Assembly (NCBI RefSeq): GCF_000499845.2
Contig: NC_023759.2
Location: 39,289,172-39,353,171 of the forward strand
Length of the DNA: 64,000 nt
Reading direction: 5' to 3'
From: Phaseolus vulgaris
Taxonomy: Eukaryota; Streptophyta; Magnoliopsida; Fabales; Fabaceae
Positions 24,001 to 37,321 of the stretch are shown one piece after another. How positions within the stretch are numbered: the stretch's first letter is position 1; every line of letters starts with the position of its first letter. Under the pieces are notes generated by a model. The model was given only the letters and a program-made list of their open reading frames with translations, was not told the DNA's origin and ran no database searches. The translations under genes and the position numbers were made by a program.

Positions 24001-26552
24001 GAAATGAATACATTATTATACGTAATCTGATGAAAAAAATGCAAAAATAATAACGAATATAATTGGAAGAAGAAAAAATTACCAAACCTTTATTTCATCT
24101 TAATACTTTAACCTTTAAATACTTTAGGTTTAAATATGTCACTTTTTTTTTAAAAAAAAATGTTAAAAGGTTCTCATAAGTAAGTCGTTTTTGTTCTTAG
24201 TGAATTATTTATTTTGTTTTAAATCATATAATAATGTTGTTTCTGTTTTTAATTTCTCCTATTATTAAGATGATATGACATTTTGATAATGTATCTTCTG
24301 TTAAAATGACATTATCATTCTCGATGTGTGATGCTTAATGTTATTTAGCTGATTATGTATGCATATAAGACAATGTTATTAATTATCTGTTTTTAATTCG
24401 ATTTCTTCTTTTTCTATTCTTATAGTCTTGTAAACATAAAAAATATAATGTTTTAATTTGAAATTTTTATTTTATTAAAAAATAATTTTTATTGTTGTAT
24501 TATATTTTATTTATAATAATAAGAATAGAAAGAGTTCAAATAAAAAGTATGAACTTAATTTTCAAAAATTATAAAAAGACAACTTGAAATTTGCTATCCT
24601 TTATAAAAAAAGAGAGATATAAATAACTTCAACTAATAAAAGCATAGTTAAATCGATAATATAGAACATTAGGAGTTTTAATTTCATCTAAAAACAAGTA
24701 TATAAAAAAATAAGCGAAACTAATTTATTAAAGATAAAATAATAAATTAGTGTAATTCTTAAAAGTATTTATAATTATGAATAACGAAAAAATATGCATA
24801 AAAAATAGATATTTAATGTTTTTTAATTAGGCACAGTAACATATAACATCTAAAGTAAATATAATAATATATTTTCGCAACTTCTTTTTTAAATTAATAT
24901 AGAATAAATAATTTATATGCTACTATATTATAATGATGAATCGAGCATATATGAAAGAAATAATAAACTATATTATTAATAGAGAAGAGAATATTAAAAA
25001 AACAACCGAAACTGGACAATACAAACAGATAAGAAAAACTGTAAAATGAGAAAAACGTTTTCTTTACCCATATTACAATAATGAATTGAGCATCCATAAA
25101 AGGACAAAACTGTATTATTAACACAGAAGATAATATATACAAAACCAACCTAAAAAGAATTATATAAACAGAGAAAACAAAAACTGCTTAACAAAACAGA
25201 AAAGAAAAATTGAATATACTATATAGTTTTTAAACTGTCTAATACGTTATAATTTTTAGACATGGCTCAAATGTAACTTCAACCTGTCAATTTTTCTAAT
25301 AGAGTACGTTTGACTAAAATTAAAAAATAGGAAATTACTAGAATAAAGCCAAACTAAAAAAAATTATTGGTTAAAACAAAACAAAAACGAAAAAACTATG
25401 AAAAAAAAATATTTATACTAAACCTGTGTAGAAAAAAAATGTTGCTTCATAAAAATGAGAAAATCCCAAAAGCCAACTAATCGAAAGGTAAAAAATGGTT
25501 CTAATGTATGTTTCCAAAGGTCGAAACTGCTATAGTATTAGTGTGTTTCGATTTTGGTCCAATAGAATATTTTATATGCAAAATCAAACAAAAAAAAGGA
25601 CGAAAGATTAATTGTGTAGCAGGTCAAACTTGCCTTCACTTTTTCATCAACCTTTCATTTGTTAAAAACTTATTTTTATTTAAAATTTATTTTGATTTAG
25701 TAACGTAAAACATTTTTTTTAATTTAAAAACATATTTTTATGTAAGTATCCACTCAAAATGCCACACCATGTTTTGTGTTATTTTGCATATGCATAAAGA
25801 TACGTATTCTTCTTTTATTTTTCCATAAAACTAAAAAGAAAAATAAATGTTATACTCGTTTTCCATGTCAACTTTTAGTTTTTGATTAAAAATATCACAT
25901 TAATTTTAATTTCATTCCTGTTTTTAAAAGATCTGTAAAAAAAATATATGAAAAATTGAAAACAACTTTTCTTTATTTATTTTTCTTGTAAAGTATTTGA
26001 CTGCACAAAACAAATTAAAAACAATGTGATAGCTTTAATTAAAAAGTAAAACCAGGAAATAAAATATAACTAAATAAAACCTTACTTTTATTTATCTATT
26101 TTTTCTATCAAACAACTTAAACAATTATCTAATTTTTTTCTCTTACATTTTCCTTATGAAAGGATAATGTTTAAATAATAGAACTATGGAAATAAGTGAA
26201 GCTTAATAACAAAAAAAAGTGAGATGACAAAACGATAAACTTATTTTATTTGTAAAAAATATATTACATTAATAATGAGTCATATTACATGGAACATTGT
26301 AACCTATAAAGATAAAGCTATGACCTCTCTGGTTTCGCTACACTCTTGCGTGTATTCAGAGTCTTCTTATTCATATGACAAAAATAAGATGAATAGAAGG
26401 TAGTAATAAATAATTCTCCGTTTCTTTCTTTTTTTTAATACTAATTTTGTTTTTAAAGAGGAAACTGGGATATGAATTGAATGAAGTATAATGTAATATA
26501 ATATAATATATAATAACTTTTATGAAACAGAACCATGCTAGTTTCACACACT
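21092..26552. other. 5.4-kb AT-rich gene-free spacer
   Basis: No frame with gene-like composition on either strand and no paired repeats that I could follow. The end nearest 26552 should contain the 3' untranslated region of the LRR gene, including a short TAATA-type run at about 26490-26510. Confidence 0.45.
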
Positions 26553-27728
26553 TTAGCGGCGGTTGCACTGCTGAGGTGGCCTGATTTTCCGCCTCCCGGC
26601 GTTGAAGGGGCACGCCGTCTGAACCGGTGGAACCATGCAGTTATACTGCAAACATAGGGTGCTGCTCACCGGAATATCTGCCGTCGGGCTTATCGCAATT
26701 CCGGTAAGAAAATTGTGCTGCAGATACAGTATCTGAATGCCCGCCGCCAATAACCGTTCCACGAAGCTGCCCGGAACCTGCCCTGTGAACCAGTTGTTGT
26801 TCAGGTACAGGTTCTGAACGCTCGCTAGCATGGGCGACACCTCACCGGATAACCTATTGTAGCTGAGATCAACGGTCTGAATCGTCACCTCGTTGACCGG
26901 GTGGACCGGGCCGGAGAATTGGTTTCTTTCGAGTTGTAGATTGGTGAGGGGGAATGAGAATATTTGGGCTGGAATTGGGCCTGTGAACTGGTTCAAGCTA
27001 AGGTCCAAGTAGTTAAGCCGGTTGAGGCGGGTTAAGAGGCGGTCCATGGGTCCAGTGAGTTTGTTCCATGATAAAGAGAGGTGGTGTAGGGAGGGAGGGA
27101 GAGAGTACGGTGCGAGGGAACCGGAGAGAGTGTTGTGCTTCAGTTCGAGCCGGGTTAGGGAATAAGCCGAGGCGAACGAGGGAACTGAACCGGAGAGGCG
27201 GTTGTGGCAGAGGATAAGGTTGGTTAGCTGCGGTAAGGTTCCGATGGACGCAGGAATTGTTCCGGTGAGCTGATTGTAACTCAGATCGATGGTTTTAATA
27301 TTGCGAAGCTGACCTAAACCCGCCGGAATCTCGCCGGAGATGAAATTCCGGCTGACGCCGAGGAACCGGAGGTTTTTTAATTGGGAGAGAGAGTTGGGGA
27401 GAGGGCCGTATATTCTTCCGGGAACGACGGTGAGGTCGGCGAGAGCAGATAGCTTGGAGATCGATTGGTCTAGTTTTCCAGTCAGACCGGGCGAACCGGC
27501 CCTGGGGTCGCCGAGGTTAAGCGCGACGACTTTATCGTTGGCGCAGTATACGCCGGCGAAGTTGCAGGGGTCGGCGGTGAAGTCCCAGGACGCAAAGAAA
27601 TTTGAACCGGGAACATCGTGAAGCGATTTCCGAATGGATTGCAGAGCGAGGAAATCGTTGGGGTCTAATATTCCTCTGACCGATTGAAGAAAGCACATGA
27701 AAAGCAGGGAGTAGGAAGCGACGTCCAT
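26553..27728 (-). CDS. Secreted leucine-rich repeat protein, intronless
   Basis: A 391-aa frame ending in TAA, much GC-richer than the surrounding DNA. Residues 1 to about 19 (MDVASYSLLFMCFLQSVRG) form a signal peptide. The LRRNT-2 cap follows: DFLALQSIRKSL, then SWDFTADPCNFAGVYC. About ten plant-type extracellular LRRs follow, for example LKNLRFLGVSRNFISGEIPA, IKTIDLSYNQLTGTIPASIG, LNRLNYLDLSLNQFTGPIPA and IQTVDLSYNRLSGEV. The C-terminal cap is cysteine-containing (CLQYNCMVPP...CPF), and the basic tail ends QQCNRR. There is no transmembrane span or kinase, so it should act in the wall or apoplast as an LRR-only protein, similar in layout to DRT100/PGIP-like proteins; its ligand is unknown. 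The ATG chosen is the one giving the signal peptide. Confidence 0.9.
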   Translation of the reverse strand: MDVASYSLLFMCFLQSVRGILDPNDFLALQSIRKSLHDVPGSNFFASWDFTADPCNFAGVYCANDKVVALNLGDPRAGSPGLTGKLDQSISKLSALADLTVVPGRIYGPLPNSLSQLKNLRFLGVSRNFISGEIPAGLGQLRNIKTIDLSYNQLTGTIPASIGTLPQLTNLILCHNRLSGSVPSFASAYSLTRLELKHNTLSGSLAPYSLPPSLHHLSLSWNKLTGPMDRLLTRLNRLNYLDLSLNQFTGPIPAQIFSFPLTNLQLERNQFSGPVHPVNEVTIQTVDLSYNRLSGEVSPMLASVQNLYLNNNWFTGQVPGSFVERLLAAGIQILYLQHNFLTGIAISPTADIPVSSTLCLQYNCMVPPVQTACPFNAGRRKIRPPQQCNRR

Positions 27729-30700
27729 TGGAGGTTAGAGAGAAAAAGAGTGTGGCGAAGGGTTTTTATAGCAATGGGAGGGTTGCTTTTTTGTTTTGGA
27801 GTGCGAGGGGTTTCCCGTGAAAAATGGTTTGAAGGTTTTAATGGCGGAAACTGGCGATAGCTGGCTTACTTAGGCTTGGAGGAGAAGCAATTCCTTGCTG
27901 AATCTGTGTTACTTTTTGTTTCTTCAATGCCTTTGCCTTTGCCTTTTCATCATTTCTACTTCTCTCTCTCTCCCACTCACACACTTTTGCTTTCTCTCTC
28001 TATCCGCTTCAGCTAAAATACAAATCGCTACCATCTATGTATGGCTGGCAAACTAGAATACATTATACACGCTAATTTTCTCACTCTTTCTTGCTTCGGA
28101 GCAGCTTCGGCTCAAACCTACAGCTTCGTATTAAACGGTTGTCCGAGCCTACCTGGGCTCCAATCCAATCCATGTGTACGTTTTAGGTGGGAAACACTGC
28201 TGACAACGTTGTTGGTTAGCTAGTTAAACGCCTGATGCGTTAATTCTTTTTTTTTTCTATGCATGTGCATGTGACACGTCAGATATTATTATTATTTATT
28301 TATTTGTAAATGTAAACGTTACTCGTTTGTTTTTTTTGAAGGGAGGATTGTTGGGTCACGGTCTAAGACTGACAGCTAAGAAGTTCATGTTAAAGTAAGA
28401 AGTAGACTGATCTGGGTTGAATTGAGATTCAGTTTCAGTTGATGATGAAGACCATGGTTTATGGCAGTCGAGCTCATACTCACATGCTTCTTGTGACATG
28501 CAAGGGTTATCTGTCAACTTTGTCTGCATTGCAAAAATCTTATTACACAAATAAATGTCTCCACCTTGTTTTGGTTCCACTCATTTACTTCAAAGGATGT
28601 GGTCATCATTGATCAAGCCATGAAGGGTGACCATTACATACGTTACAATCTCATTGTTTAAATATAATATTAAATGTGATGTTATGTTATAAATGTATGG
28701 ACTTGTTTTAAATACAAGCCAAATTACTTTTTCCGTTTTAATGTTACAAACATTTCCCCTTCTTTTATTACTGCACCTTCCATGTATATATATAACCGCC
28801 GCAAGTATATAAGAAGAGGGTGTAACATGAAACACAATGTTGTATGTTTGACTTGATTGGCAATTATTTTGTACGAACCGTATTGGAATATAAAAGTTGG
28901 AAGGGACCAATGAATTTAATTATTTTCTTGTTACGTAGTAGAAAAGAAAGAACCAACATTCTCCAACTAGCAGATTCATAGTGAATTGCGTTGAGTTGAA
29001 GATAGTATCCATGGACCAAAGCTTCTTTCACAATTCCCATATTCTTCTTTTTAACCAATTTGTGTCAAGTATCGTGGCTCAACATAACTCCTCTCTTTCT
29101 TGGAGAGGAAGATTTTGAGTAAACATAACAGAATCAGATTTTCATCATGAAACTTTATTCCTTCCCCTGAATTCTTCATTTCTTTATTATTGGTTTCTTC
29201 ATACAACTAATTTTTTTTAGCTCCCTTGGTCAAATGCCACTGATGAAAAGATTTATTTATTTATTTATTTTTTATTTATTTTTTTTTTTACAAATAACAC
29301 TTTGACACTATCAGAGATGTGGTTGTCCCTAACTTAAAGATTCCTTTTCATCCATAAAATTGGTCTTAATAATGGTCAATTGTGTAAGTAGCCAGACTCT
29401 ATGCACAATCAATACTTGCTGCACCACAGTCATTAGACTAATCCTCTTATAAATATTAAAATTATATATTTAATTTTTAAATATATCAAACAAATTTAAG
29501 TACTTTCCATAAAAACAATAGGAATATATTATTAACAAATTTAGAATTACTCTGGGTGGTTACCTAAAAAAAAAACTGAATCATTTGCAACTTTTTTCCA
29601 TAAGAGGAATGGAGGAATCGTGGAATCGGAATCGGATTTTTTTTTCCTAAAATATTTCATACAAGAGGGTCTCATGACGTTAGTGTATTAATATTCAAGA
29701 TAATGCATTCACATAGAGTTTGTCTTTCTAAATTCATCAATTTTTTTTATTTAAGATAAAGATTATATCTTAAACACGGCTTGCAATGTAAATTACTTTA
29801 CTTTAAAAATATATCGGTTGAGAGTTTTCATCAAGTTTTGTTATGAAGCTTTTTTTAGTAATTAATCTCATTTTGTTGAGGTATTCCAGTAGGATTTTTT
29901 TTTTAAATATTCTAGTTTTTTTAGAAAACTATCTGTATTTATTATTTTCAAATTCTCTATCAAAGTCACTTTTAATGGATGCAAGCACTTGAACTTTTAT
30001 AAATATTTTAGAAGCATCAAGGGACTCAATCATATATTTTCATCTTTAACATGTTTTTTTTTTTAAATTGAATAAATATCAAGGTTTTTTTTTTATGTTA
30101 AATCCATTTCCACCCTTTTTATATATATAAAAAGCAAACATATGATCTATTATGATCATTCAATTCTTCTCTATTAGTTTCATAAAGATTATTTTTCTTT
30201 TTATAGTAAGAAAAAGGAGCCATTAGATTTTTTTAAACTATGCATTACTCTTTTGCATGCATTACTCTTTGTTAAATGAAGTGATCAACAAAGAGTAACT
30301 TATATTTCAATCCTTTGATATTTTAACATTTTCAGCAGTGAATTGATTATGTTTACCAACCTTATTTGTATCCATAATCTTCTTGATGATTGCCTCTGAG
30401 GGCAATAATCTCTCCTTTTAAGTGGCTAAAGTTCTAACTATCTAAATGTTTCTTCTAAAATGTTTTATGATAGCAACACCAATATGTACACAAGTATTAA
30501 TACCTGTGTTTTATTTTTTTACTTAAATATGAATTTTGTCCTAATTAACATATTTTACTTTGGTCTGTATTGTTTTTTTTTTCATTTTTAGTTTCTAATT
30601 TTTTTTTGTCCTTGTTATTTTGTTTTAATCATGTAAAATAAATACTTACTTGTACGTACCCATTTGTGGAGATTTACCTGTTTACTGGTAGCTCTTGTCC

Positions 30701-31624
30701 ACCAGAGTCATAATGAATTTGACGATCATAAATAATTATGAAGCTACAGAACAATGATAATACAATTGGGAGTTGTTTTGCGTATTCGTCAAAATACTTG
30801 CTCTTTACGTAAATGTATCAAAATATTCATTTGGAGTAAATAGGCTTAATCGCAATCATCCATGTCTCATACTCCTTTCAATTTTACACTTTCCATTTTG
30901 CCATAGCTTTCATTTTTGCAAAAAAACATGCAGTGTTCAACCTCCTATGTATGGGGTGATTTTCAAGGTCTTTAACTTTCTAAAAGCAATCAAATCTCAC
31001 CTTATAATAATACTTTTGTCAGATTAACTTCAGTTTTAAGCTTGTTAGCTTCTCATTAACTTGGAATGAAAGAAGACTCTGAACTAAATTTGAATTCTTC
31101 CTATTCAATTTCCCTCTTAAAAATAAGTGACATGTTATTTAATTAATTTTTTTATCAACAAAAAATAAATTAAATAAAACGGGACACTTCATAGATGTTC
31201 TAACCCTTATACAGTAACCACATAACCTCCCCTCCTAACTTAAAAGTCAATACAACATTAGAAATTAAGTGCAACTTACCAAGAATATCATGAAATGTAA
31301 GGATTCTAGCTACACTTCCTCATCCATAACATCATAGATTATTAATCCTTTGCAAAGAAATACACCACATAACAAGATTTGAATTTAACAAATTGTTTCT
31401 GCACTATTTTACAAGGAGCACTATGTTAGTAGCAATTCTCCCTATGCTCTTTTGTTAACATCCAACACTTTGCTTAGCACACATATACATTCTTCCAACT
31501 AGTCTCTTAAAGCTACTGTTGCACTATAATTTCACTTGTAAACCACCAAACAAAAAACTTGGCTCTGCACCATAAGCTTGACAACGGAGGCCCCTAGATC
31601 TGATAAACAAGCCACCTTTGAACA
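27729..31624. other. Spacer upstream of the LRR gene, no supported gene
   Basis: The first 300 bp hold the promoter and leader side of the minus-strand LRR gene, with a CT-rich tract at about 27955-28006. Minus frames at 28356-28580 and 28590-28910 lack recognisable domains. The rest is AT-rich with poly-T runs. Confidence 0.4.
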
Positions 31625-31853
31625 TGTTAGTTTCAGAACAAATAATGTTTGATTGATCAACTGAGATAATTTATTAAAGCTGGAAAGCTATGTATTTATA
31701 CACAGAATGAACAAAGATTGTTCTAAAAAACAGGAAAGAAATTTGGTAATAAATCATTAGTTAAAACAGAACTAATTAATTTCCTAATAATCTGGAGACT
31801 TATTCAATAACAAAAATGCTAACTTGCAGGATGTTAAACACATGATCCTAACA
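31625..31853 (-). repeat. 3' LTR of the copia element
   Basis: On the minus strand it begins TGTTAGGATCATG and ends CTAACA; pairs with 35812-36040 over its full length. Confidence 0.92.
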
Positions 31854-31864
31854 CTCCTCCTTGT

Positions 31865-34800
31865 TTAAATGCTGCAAACTCCCAGTTTAGCTGTGAAATC
31901 TTCGAACTTGCTGACTGGCAGAGGCTTGGTAAAGACATATGCAATTTGATTATCAGATTTGCAATAACAAAGAATTATGTCACCATTTTTCTGGACTTCT
32001 CGAACAAAGAAAAGCTTGATGTTGAAATGCTTTGTCTTTCCATGAAAGACTGGATTATTTGAGATTGCAATTGCAACTTGATTATCAACATGTATTTCAG
32101 TGCTTTGCTTTTGTTCCAGATTTAGATCAAAGAGAATTTTTCTTAACCATAAAGCCTGATTAACAGCAGCTGTTGCAACAATAAATTTTGCTTCAACAGT
32201 GGATTGAGCAACAATTTCTTGCTTCTTTGAGCTCCAATAGAACATGCCTGATCCAAGGGAGAAACAGTAACCAAATGTGCTCTTCATATCATCAATTGAT
32301 CCACCCTAGTCACTATCAGAGAACCCAATCAGCTTCATTTCTTTTTTGCTTCAGAAACTTCACACCGAAATTCCAAGTTCCTTTGACATATCTGATAACT
32401 CTTTTTGCAACTTTCATATGTGTTTCGTTTGGACAATGCATGAACCTTGAAAGAATACTCACAACATTTAGGATGTCAGGTCTGGTTGTTGTTAAGTACA
32501 TCAGACAACCTATCAAACTTCTAAACTCAGATTCATTAACCTTGTCAGAACCATCATCTTTGATTAGCTTCTTCTTTTGATTCATGGGAGTGTTCACAAC
32601 TTTGCAATTTTCCATCAGAAATTTCTTGAGTATCTCCTTTGCATATTTTATTTGATTTAAGAAAACTTCATCTTGATTCTGTTTGATCTCAATGCCAAGA
32701 AAATATGACATCAAACCAAGATCCGTCATTTCGAAGACCTTTTTCATTTCCAGTTTGAACCGGTTGATTTCTTCAACATTGCTTCCTGTAACTGACATGT
32801 CATCCACATAAAGAGAAATGACCAAAATATTTGTACCTTGATGTTTGAGATACAATGTGAGTTCATATTGGCTTTTCTGAAAGCCAAGGTGTACCAGATG
32901 ATCATCACCCTTGCTGTACCAGGCTCGAGGAGTCTGCTTTAATCCATATAAAGCCTTTTTCATAAAGTAAACTTTATTTTCATTGCCCTCATTCACAAAG
33001 CCTTCAGGTTGTTCAACAAAAATTTCTTCTTGCAAATCTCCATTTAAGAATGCAGATTTAACATCCAAATGGTATACTTTCCAGCTCCTTTGAGCAGCAA
33101 GAGCAAGCAACAATCTTACAATGTCAAGCCAGGCAACAGGTGCAAATGTCTCTGAATAATCAACACCAAAAACTTGTGCATATCCTTTCACAACAAGTCT
33201 TGCTTTGAATTTGTTGATAGAACCATCAAGACTTAGCTTGGTTCTGAAAACCCATCTCACTCCAATTATTTTTCTGTTTGGAGGTCGATCAACCAATTCG
33301 TAGGTTTTATTTTTCTCAATCATAAAAAGCTCCTCCTGCATTGCAGCCATCCAGTGTTGACTGTTTTTTGCATCGTGAAATCCTACAGGCTCACAAACAG
33401 CTACATTGCACCTTTGATAGATGTCAGACAACAGTCTTGTTCCTCTAACAGATGCATCATCAACTGCAACATCTTGTCCATCATCTTCAGATTCTTCTGT
33501 CATGCTCCCAAGGGTTGAACTGTTTGGAGCATTTGGACTTTGATTCACCTTAGTTGAACTTTCCCAATCCCATTGCTCATTTTCAACAAAATAAACATCT
33601 ATGCTTACAATCACACAACCAGTTTGTGGCTGAAAATTTTTGTAAGCTTTGGATACAGTGCTATATCCAACAAAGATGCATGTTTCTGCTTTTTTATCAA
33701 GCTTATCATGCTTGACCTGTGGAATATATGTGAAGCAAAGACAGTCAAATATTTTGAGAAATTTTAAAGAAGGTTTGTAGCCATACCAAGCTTCATATGG
33801 TGTCAGATCTTTCAAGGCTTTTGTAGGAATACAACAGTGTTTGTTGCCTCCCCCCAAAACCCTATTGGAAGATTCTTTTTATGGAGCATACACCTTGTCA
33901 TCTCCATAATGAATTTGTTCTTCCTTTCACTGACACCATTCTGTTAAGGAGTATATGGTGTTGTTAATTGATGTTGAATTCCAACTTCTTCACAAAATTT
34001 GTTGAAAGAATCAGAGGTGTATTCCTTGCCATTGTCAGACCTTATAATCTAAATTGAGCATCCACTTTCATTTTCAACTTTGGCTTTGAATTTCCAGAAT
34101 ATATTGGGAACCTCTGACTTTTGTTTCAACATGAAAATCCAGCACATTCTTGTTAGATCACCAATAAAAATAATGTAGTAGAGGTTACCTTTTAATGAAG
34201 GTGTTCTCTGAGGACCACACAAATCAGTGTGCACCAGCTGCAACTTTTTCAAGGCTCTCTAAGCTTGTTTAGGGAAAGGTTGCCTGTGTTGCTTCCCAAA
34301 ATTGCATGCATGACAAGGAGGAATATTATCATCAATGTCTGCGAATCCTTCAACCAGCTTCTTTGATTGCATCTGAAACAATCCTTGATGATGAAAGTGC
34401 CCAAGTCTTTTGTGTCAAATCTCAGTGGCACTAGCTCTGGACTTGAAGGCCATTTGTTCTTTCTCCATTGGATTTAAAGCAAAGCTTTTTCCTTTCATTT
34501 TGACATTGAACAAGTCTTTGCCACTAGCATCTCTATCAAGTACTGTTTATTCTCAAACAACACTTTATAGCCTTTATCGAGTAACTGGCCAACACTTAAG
34601 AGATTTTGATCAATTTTAGGTACAAATAAAACATCTGAAATAAATTTTGTACCTTCATAGCTTGCTATAGCTACTGTACCTTTTCCCTTGACTTCCAAGA
34701 GTTCACCATTTCCAATTCTCATTATCTTAACTTCAGTGTTTTTCAATTCTTCGAAAAGCTCCTTGTCATATGTCATTTGATTTGTGCACCCACTCTCAAT

Positions 34801-35766
34801 CAACCAGTTCTCACTCGATTCTCTACTTGAGAAACAAGTGACCATGAACAATTGATCTTCTTCTTGACCAACAACCTGTGCATCTACTTCTTGCACCTGA
34901 CCTTTGACTTTGCAGATCACAACTTCATGTCCATGTTGATTGCATTTGGAGCATTTGGCATCGGGTCTTCTCCAACACTTGTATGGTGGATGACCTTTCT
35001 TCTCACAGTGGCAGCAAGGTGGGTAGGATTTTTTGGAACCTCCTTCCTTTTTGAAGTTTTTCTTCTTTTTGTACCTGCTGTTGTTTTGATGCTTGACAGG
35101 TAAAACTCCTTCAATCACCCCTTCTTGCCTCATAGACCTTCTTTGCTCTTGTGCTTGTAAAGCATTCAAGAGCTCTGTAAGAGAGATTTTTGACAGGTCT
35201 TTGGTGTTCTCCAGAGTAGTAATGGTGGCTTCAAACTTCTCAGGAACAGTGACCAACAACTTTTCAACAATCCTAGAGTCATTAAACACAAAACCAAGTA
35301 ATCTCACCTTATTGGCAATGCTGAGAAGTCTGTCAGAGTACTCCTTCATTGACTTAGTGATGGAATCACATCACTTAGACTCCTTCATCTTCTGCAACTA
35401 GAAATCCTGAATCAAATTCAGGACTTTCATTCCACGAATCCTCTCATCTCCTGCAAATTCACCCTTGAGGTAATCCCAAATTTCCTTTGTTGTTTTGAGG
35501 GACATTATTCGTGTGAAGATCATTTGAGATACATCTGCAAATAGGCAAGCTTTTGCCTTTGATTTTCTGGTTTTTTTCTCCTTCTGTGCTTTGATTTGTG
35601 CAACAGTAGGATTTGCTGGAAGTGGAGGGACTTCGTAATCCTCTTCTACTGCTTCCCAAAGATCCAAAGCCTCCAAATAAGTCTCCATACGAACTGCCCA
35701 CATTTGATAATTGTCTCCATCGAAGACTGGTGGTGCAACAACTGAAAAACTTGATTCTCCTTCCAT
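31865..35766 (-). pseudogene. Copia gag-pol polyprotein gene, disrupted
   Basis: The gag start is at 35766 (MEGESSFSVVAPPVFDGDNY) and is cut by a TAG at 35398. The gag remainder, 34495-35349, holds two CX2CX4HX4C knuckles (CCHCEKKGHPPYKC and CSKCNQHGHEVVIC) and a protease site reading WLIESGCTNQMT, where Glu replaces the catalytic Asp of D-S-G. Pre-integrase and integrase pieces follow at 33880-34490 (HTDLCGP, then RSDNGKEY, then a stop just before QNGVSERKN). The reverse transcriptase is an intact 513-codon stretch at 32316-33857 with YVDD. RNase H follows after a stop (31865-32287, FYWSSKKQEIVAQSTVEAKF). Described as broken; not expected to make a working polyprotein. Confidence 0.92.
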
Positions 35767-35795
35767 TTTGACCTCACAGATCCCTTAAGAAGAGT

Positions 35796-35808
35796 GCTCT
35801 TGATACCA
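35796..35808 (-). other. Primer binding site of the copia element
   Basis: Minus-strand TGGTATCAAGAGC three bases inside the 5' LTR, the usual initiator tRNA-Met complement of plant copia elements. Confidence 0.85.
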
Positions 35809-35811
35809 ATT

Positions 35812-36040
35812 TTTTAGTTTCAGAACAAATAATGTTTGATTGATCAACTGAGATAATTTATTAAAGCTGGAAAGCTATGTATTTATACACGGAATGAACA
35901 AAAATTGTTCTAAAAAACAGGAAAGAAATCTGGTAACAAACCAATAGTTAAAACAGAACTAATTAATTTCCTAATAATTTGGAGACTTATTCAATAACAA
36001 AAATGCTAACTTGCAGGATGTTAAACACATGATCCTAACA
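35812..36040 (-). repeat. 5' LTR of the copia element
   Basis: Pairs with 31625-31853. Its inner terminus reads CTAAAA instead of CTAACA, so one LTR edge is mutated. Confidence 0.92.
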
Positions 36041-37321
36041 AAGCACCTTCCTCCCTTGTTTTCAGCCTTCACCCTTCTTATGCAGAAAACTTTTTTCTCT
36101 TCATAACCTCCTAGGGACAATCCTCTCCTGTGCAAGTTCAATGTTCACCGACCCTGCAAAAACAACAAAAAACAACATACCTCCTTGTTGGCCTAAGGCT
36201 AGTGTTAATAATACCAGTCTCATGCTCAAACAACAGAAAGTAAACACCCCCCAACATTATCGTTTTTTCTAATAGATAAATGACAAGTCTTTGGGTTTAT
36301 GCACCACTTGGCATAAGTAAAAGTAGCTAATCTTTCTTTACTTGTAAGCCAATATCATGCCTTGAGTTGGACCAACGAAAAGATCTCAGAGTAATCAACT
36401 ACCATTCTTAAAAATAATAAGATTCTTTTGCTTTCAGATTTCTCCAATGTCATTTGAGAAAAACGTGATTACCAAATGTTCTGAAATAAGATCATTACCA
36501 ATTAGTAAGAAAACTAAAAATTCTTGAGAAACATGATCTTTATATGAGGCTTGGACACACCTCTTACATGATGTATCTGTGTCAGACATATGTATCGGAT
36601 ACCGACACTTGTATGACACTTGTACGACAGACACGTATCAGTGAATTGTTCAATTCAAAAAATATTTGTTGGATTTCTAACAATTCTAGTATGGTTCTAA
36701 CACAATTTTATAAATGAGAAATACATTAATTTTCTAAAAACTCAAATTTATGTTGTATAAATTTTTATTATGATTACGAAAATTAAGAATAAATTCTTTT
36801 GAACCAGTCATGAAAAACATCTTTCTGCTATAAAAAAATTGAAACATACTTGCGCACATAAATCTTTATTGTCAATTTATATAATATATAGATATGTGTC
36901 TATGTGTTTTATATTTTAGAGATTATGCGTATATTCATGTTCGTATCGTTTCAATTTCCGTGTCAATATATGTAAGGATTAAAAACTAAATATCCAAAGA
37001 AATTTTTTTATGATGGGATGCATTTATTTTAGTTTTACAACTAAAAGTAAATATAATTTTATAATATTCATAATTATTTTTAAATTGAATTTTAAAAAAT
37101 AAATTATTAATTTCTTTGTCAATAAAAAATAAAATAAATAAAAGGGAGATACTTCAGTTATCCAATCCATATATAACATGAAGTCCTCAGTCTCTATAGA
37201 CTAATGATTCTTCCACATATAACAAAGTCCATTAATGAAAACATTTTTCTCTATACAGACCCTAAACCCGTATAAAAGAAATCATTAATCAAAACATGTT
37301 AGAAATAAAGTCCTTTTTTTC
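36041..37321. other. Spacer with a possible dispersed repeat
   Basis: At about 36545-36660 the DNA is rich in GTATCGGATACCGACAC-like phrases resembling a common dispersed plant repeat; no boundaries could be set. No supported gene. Confidence 0.35.

Larger units (their letters stand above)
31625..36040 (-). mobile_element. Ty1/copia LTR retrotransposon, full-length but inactive
   Basis: Paired LTRs of 229 bp (31625-31853 and 35812-36040) bound an inner region read on the minus strand. Beside the 5' LTR (right end) is the primer binding site TGGTATCAAGAGC (35796-35808), fitting initiator tRNA-Met. Beside the 3' LTR (left end) is the purine tract AAGGAGGAG. Domain order from right to left is gag, two zinc knuckles, protease, integrase, reverse transcriptase, RNase H, the order diagnostic for copia. 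The frame is broken by nonsense and frameshift changes. The LTRs are similar with scattered differences, suggesting a moderately young insertion. No matching 5-bp target duplication was recognised. Confidence 0.92.

Noticed and set aside
27340..27621. 93-codon plus-strand frame opposite the LRR gene
   Set aside because: Antisense shadow of a GC-rich coding region; no independent support.
28356..28580. 74-codon minus-strand frame with mixed composition (ending LAVSLRP)
   Set aside because: Looks less random than its neighbours but has no recognisable domain, signal peptide or splice partner; left uncalled.
32188..32580. Plus-strand frames across the copia element (also 34852-35401)
   Set aside because: Antisense shadows of the reverse transcriptase and gag regions.
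36545..36660. Frame with CRYPIHMSDTDTSCKRC
   Set aside because: It falls in a dispersed-repeat-like stretch rich in GTGTCGTAT phrases; the protein is a by-product of the repeat.
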